From positions 124,001-188,000 of the forward strand of contig NZ_CP050307.1 in NCBI RefSeq assembly GCF_014189535.1: a stretch of DNA of 64,000 bases. Reading direction: 5' to 3'. Both the position numbers and the translations under genes were made by a program. The notes beneath the pieces are model-generated. The model saw only the letters and a program-made list of their open reading frames with translations, did no database searches and was not told the origin of the DNA. The DNA is from Rhizobium lusitanum. GTDB lineage: Bacteria > Pseudomonadota > Alphaproteobacteria > Rhizobiales > Rhizobiaceae. This document shows, piece after piece, positions 63,934 to 64,000 of this stretch. How positions within the stretch are numbered: the first letter of the stretch is position 1; every line of letters starts with the position of its first letter.

Positions 63934-64000
63934 ATGACCGAAACCGTCATTCATCCCGAGATCGAAAACCGTCCGAATGTGTTTACCCAGGCCGAAATCG
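63934..64000 (+). CDS. Probable alkylhydroperoxidase-domain protein (3' end outside window)
   Basis: Only the first 22 codons are in the window: MTETVIHPEIENRPNVFTQA followed by EI. The ATG lies 22 bases behind the CMD gene. By synteny with the KPN_01854/Avi_7169-type cluster this would be the alkylhydroperoxidase-domain partner of the CMD protein. The sequence seen is too short to prove it. Confidence 0.5.
   Translation, partial: MTETVIHPEIENRPNVFTQAEI

Noticed and set aside
1..64000. tRNA, rRNA, CRISPR arrays, prophage, plasmid origin or integrase
   Set aside because: None seen when reading intergenic regions; all sizeable gaps are accounted for above.

Overview
The window looks like a catabolic and transport region of a Rhizobium/Agrobacterium-type alphaproteobacterium, probably on a secondary replicon. 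The grounds are high G+C coding DNA with AT-rich control regions, five ABC importers in 64 kb, a tartrate locus in the Agrobacterium vitis ttu arrangement, and no tRNA, rRNA, ribosomal, replication or CRISPR feature. This placement is inferred from gene content; no database was searched.

Region 1 (1-9.8 kb): end of a polar amino-acid ABC importer, an RraA/HMG-aldolase-like enzyme and a LysR regulator that faces a tightly coupled five-gene operon (4428-8681). The operon encodes PxpA, an 80-aa biotinyl carrier, a biotin carboxylase, PxpB and PxpC. Together these are the parts of a urea-carboxylase-like enzyme split over separate subunits, plus the PxpA hydrolase. A GntR regulator with two DNA-binding domains follows on the other strand.

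Region 2 (9.8-22.2 kb): a long operon with a PotABCD-like transporter (two ATPases, one permease pair, two solute-binding paralogues, one without a signal peptide), two SDR dehydrogenases, a polysaccharide-deacetylase-fold hydrolase resembling cyclic imide hydrolases, a CxxC small protein, a CobW metallochaperone and an amidase. A 13-bp sequence occurs exactly twice in its upstream region and is a candidate GntR operator. Region 3 (22.3-33 kb): a MalT-like LuxR regulator, hydantoinase/oxoprolinase subunits B and A, and another PotABCD-like importer. Regions 1-3 share a theme: uptake and opening of cyclic amides, imides or lactams.

Region 4 (33-39 kb): a patatin-like lipoprotein, then a worn stretch with an IS21 transposase relic, a truncated MFS gene and small unknown genes, then a DUF1801 gene and a GT39-type membrane glycosyltransferase.

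Region 5 (39-46.4 kb): a NitT/TauT-type ABC importer behind a near-consensus sigma-54 promoter with two 18-bp palindromes about 160-200 bp upstream, followed by a DctB/DctD-like two-component pair. This forms a self-contained predicted circuit. A relic of a 2-hydroxyacid dehydrogenase and a DHDPS-family aldolase follow.

Region 6 (46.4-55.5 kb): an NAD-dependent epimerase-like gene with a divergent AraC regulator, a GNAT gene, the tartrate genes ttuB-ttuC-ttuD with a divergent LysR gene, and a DUF3422 gene. Region 7 (55.6-64 kb): an M20 amidohydrolase and a peptide-type ABC importer with fused ATPases, coupled to a luciferase-like monooxygenase, a CMD-domain protein and the start of a probable alkylhydroperoxidase-domain gene. 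This resembles the little-characterised KPN_01854/Avi_7170-type cluster.
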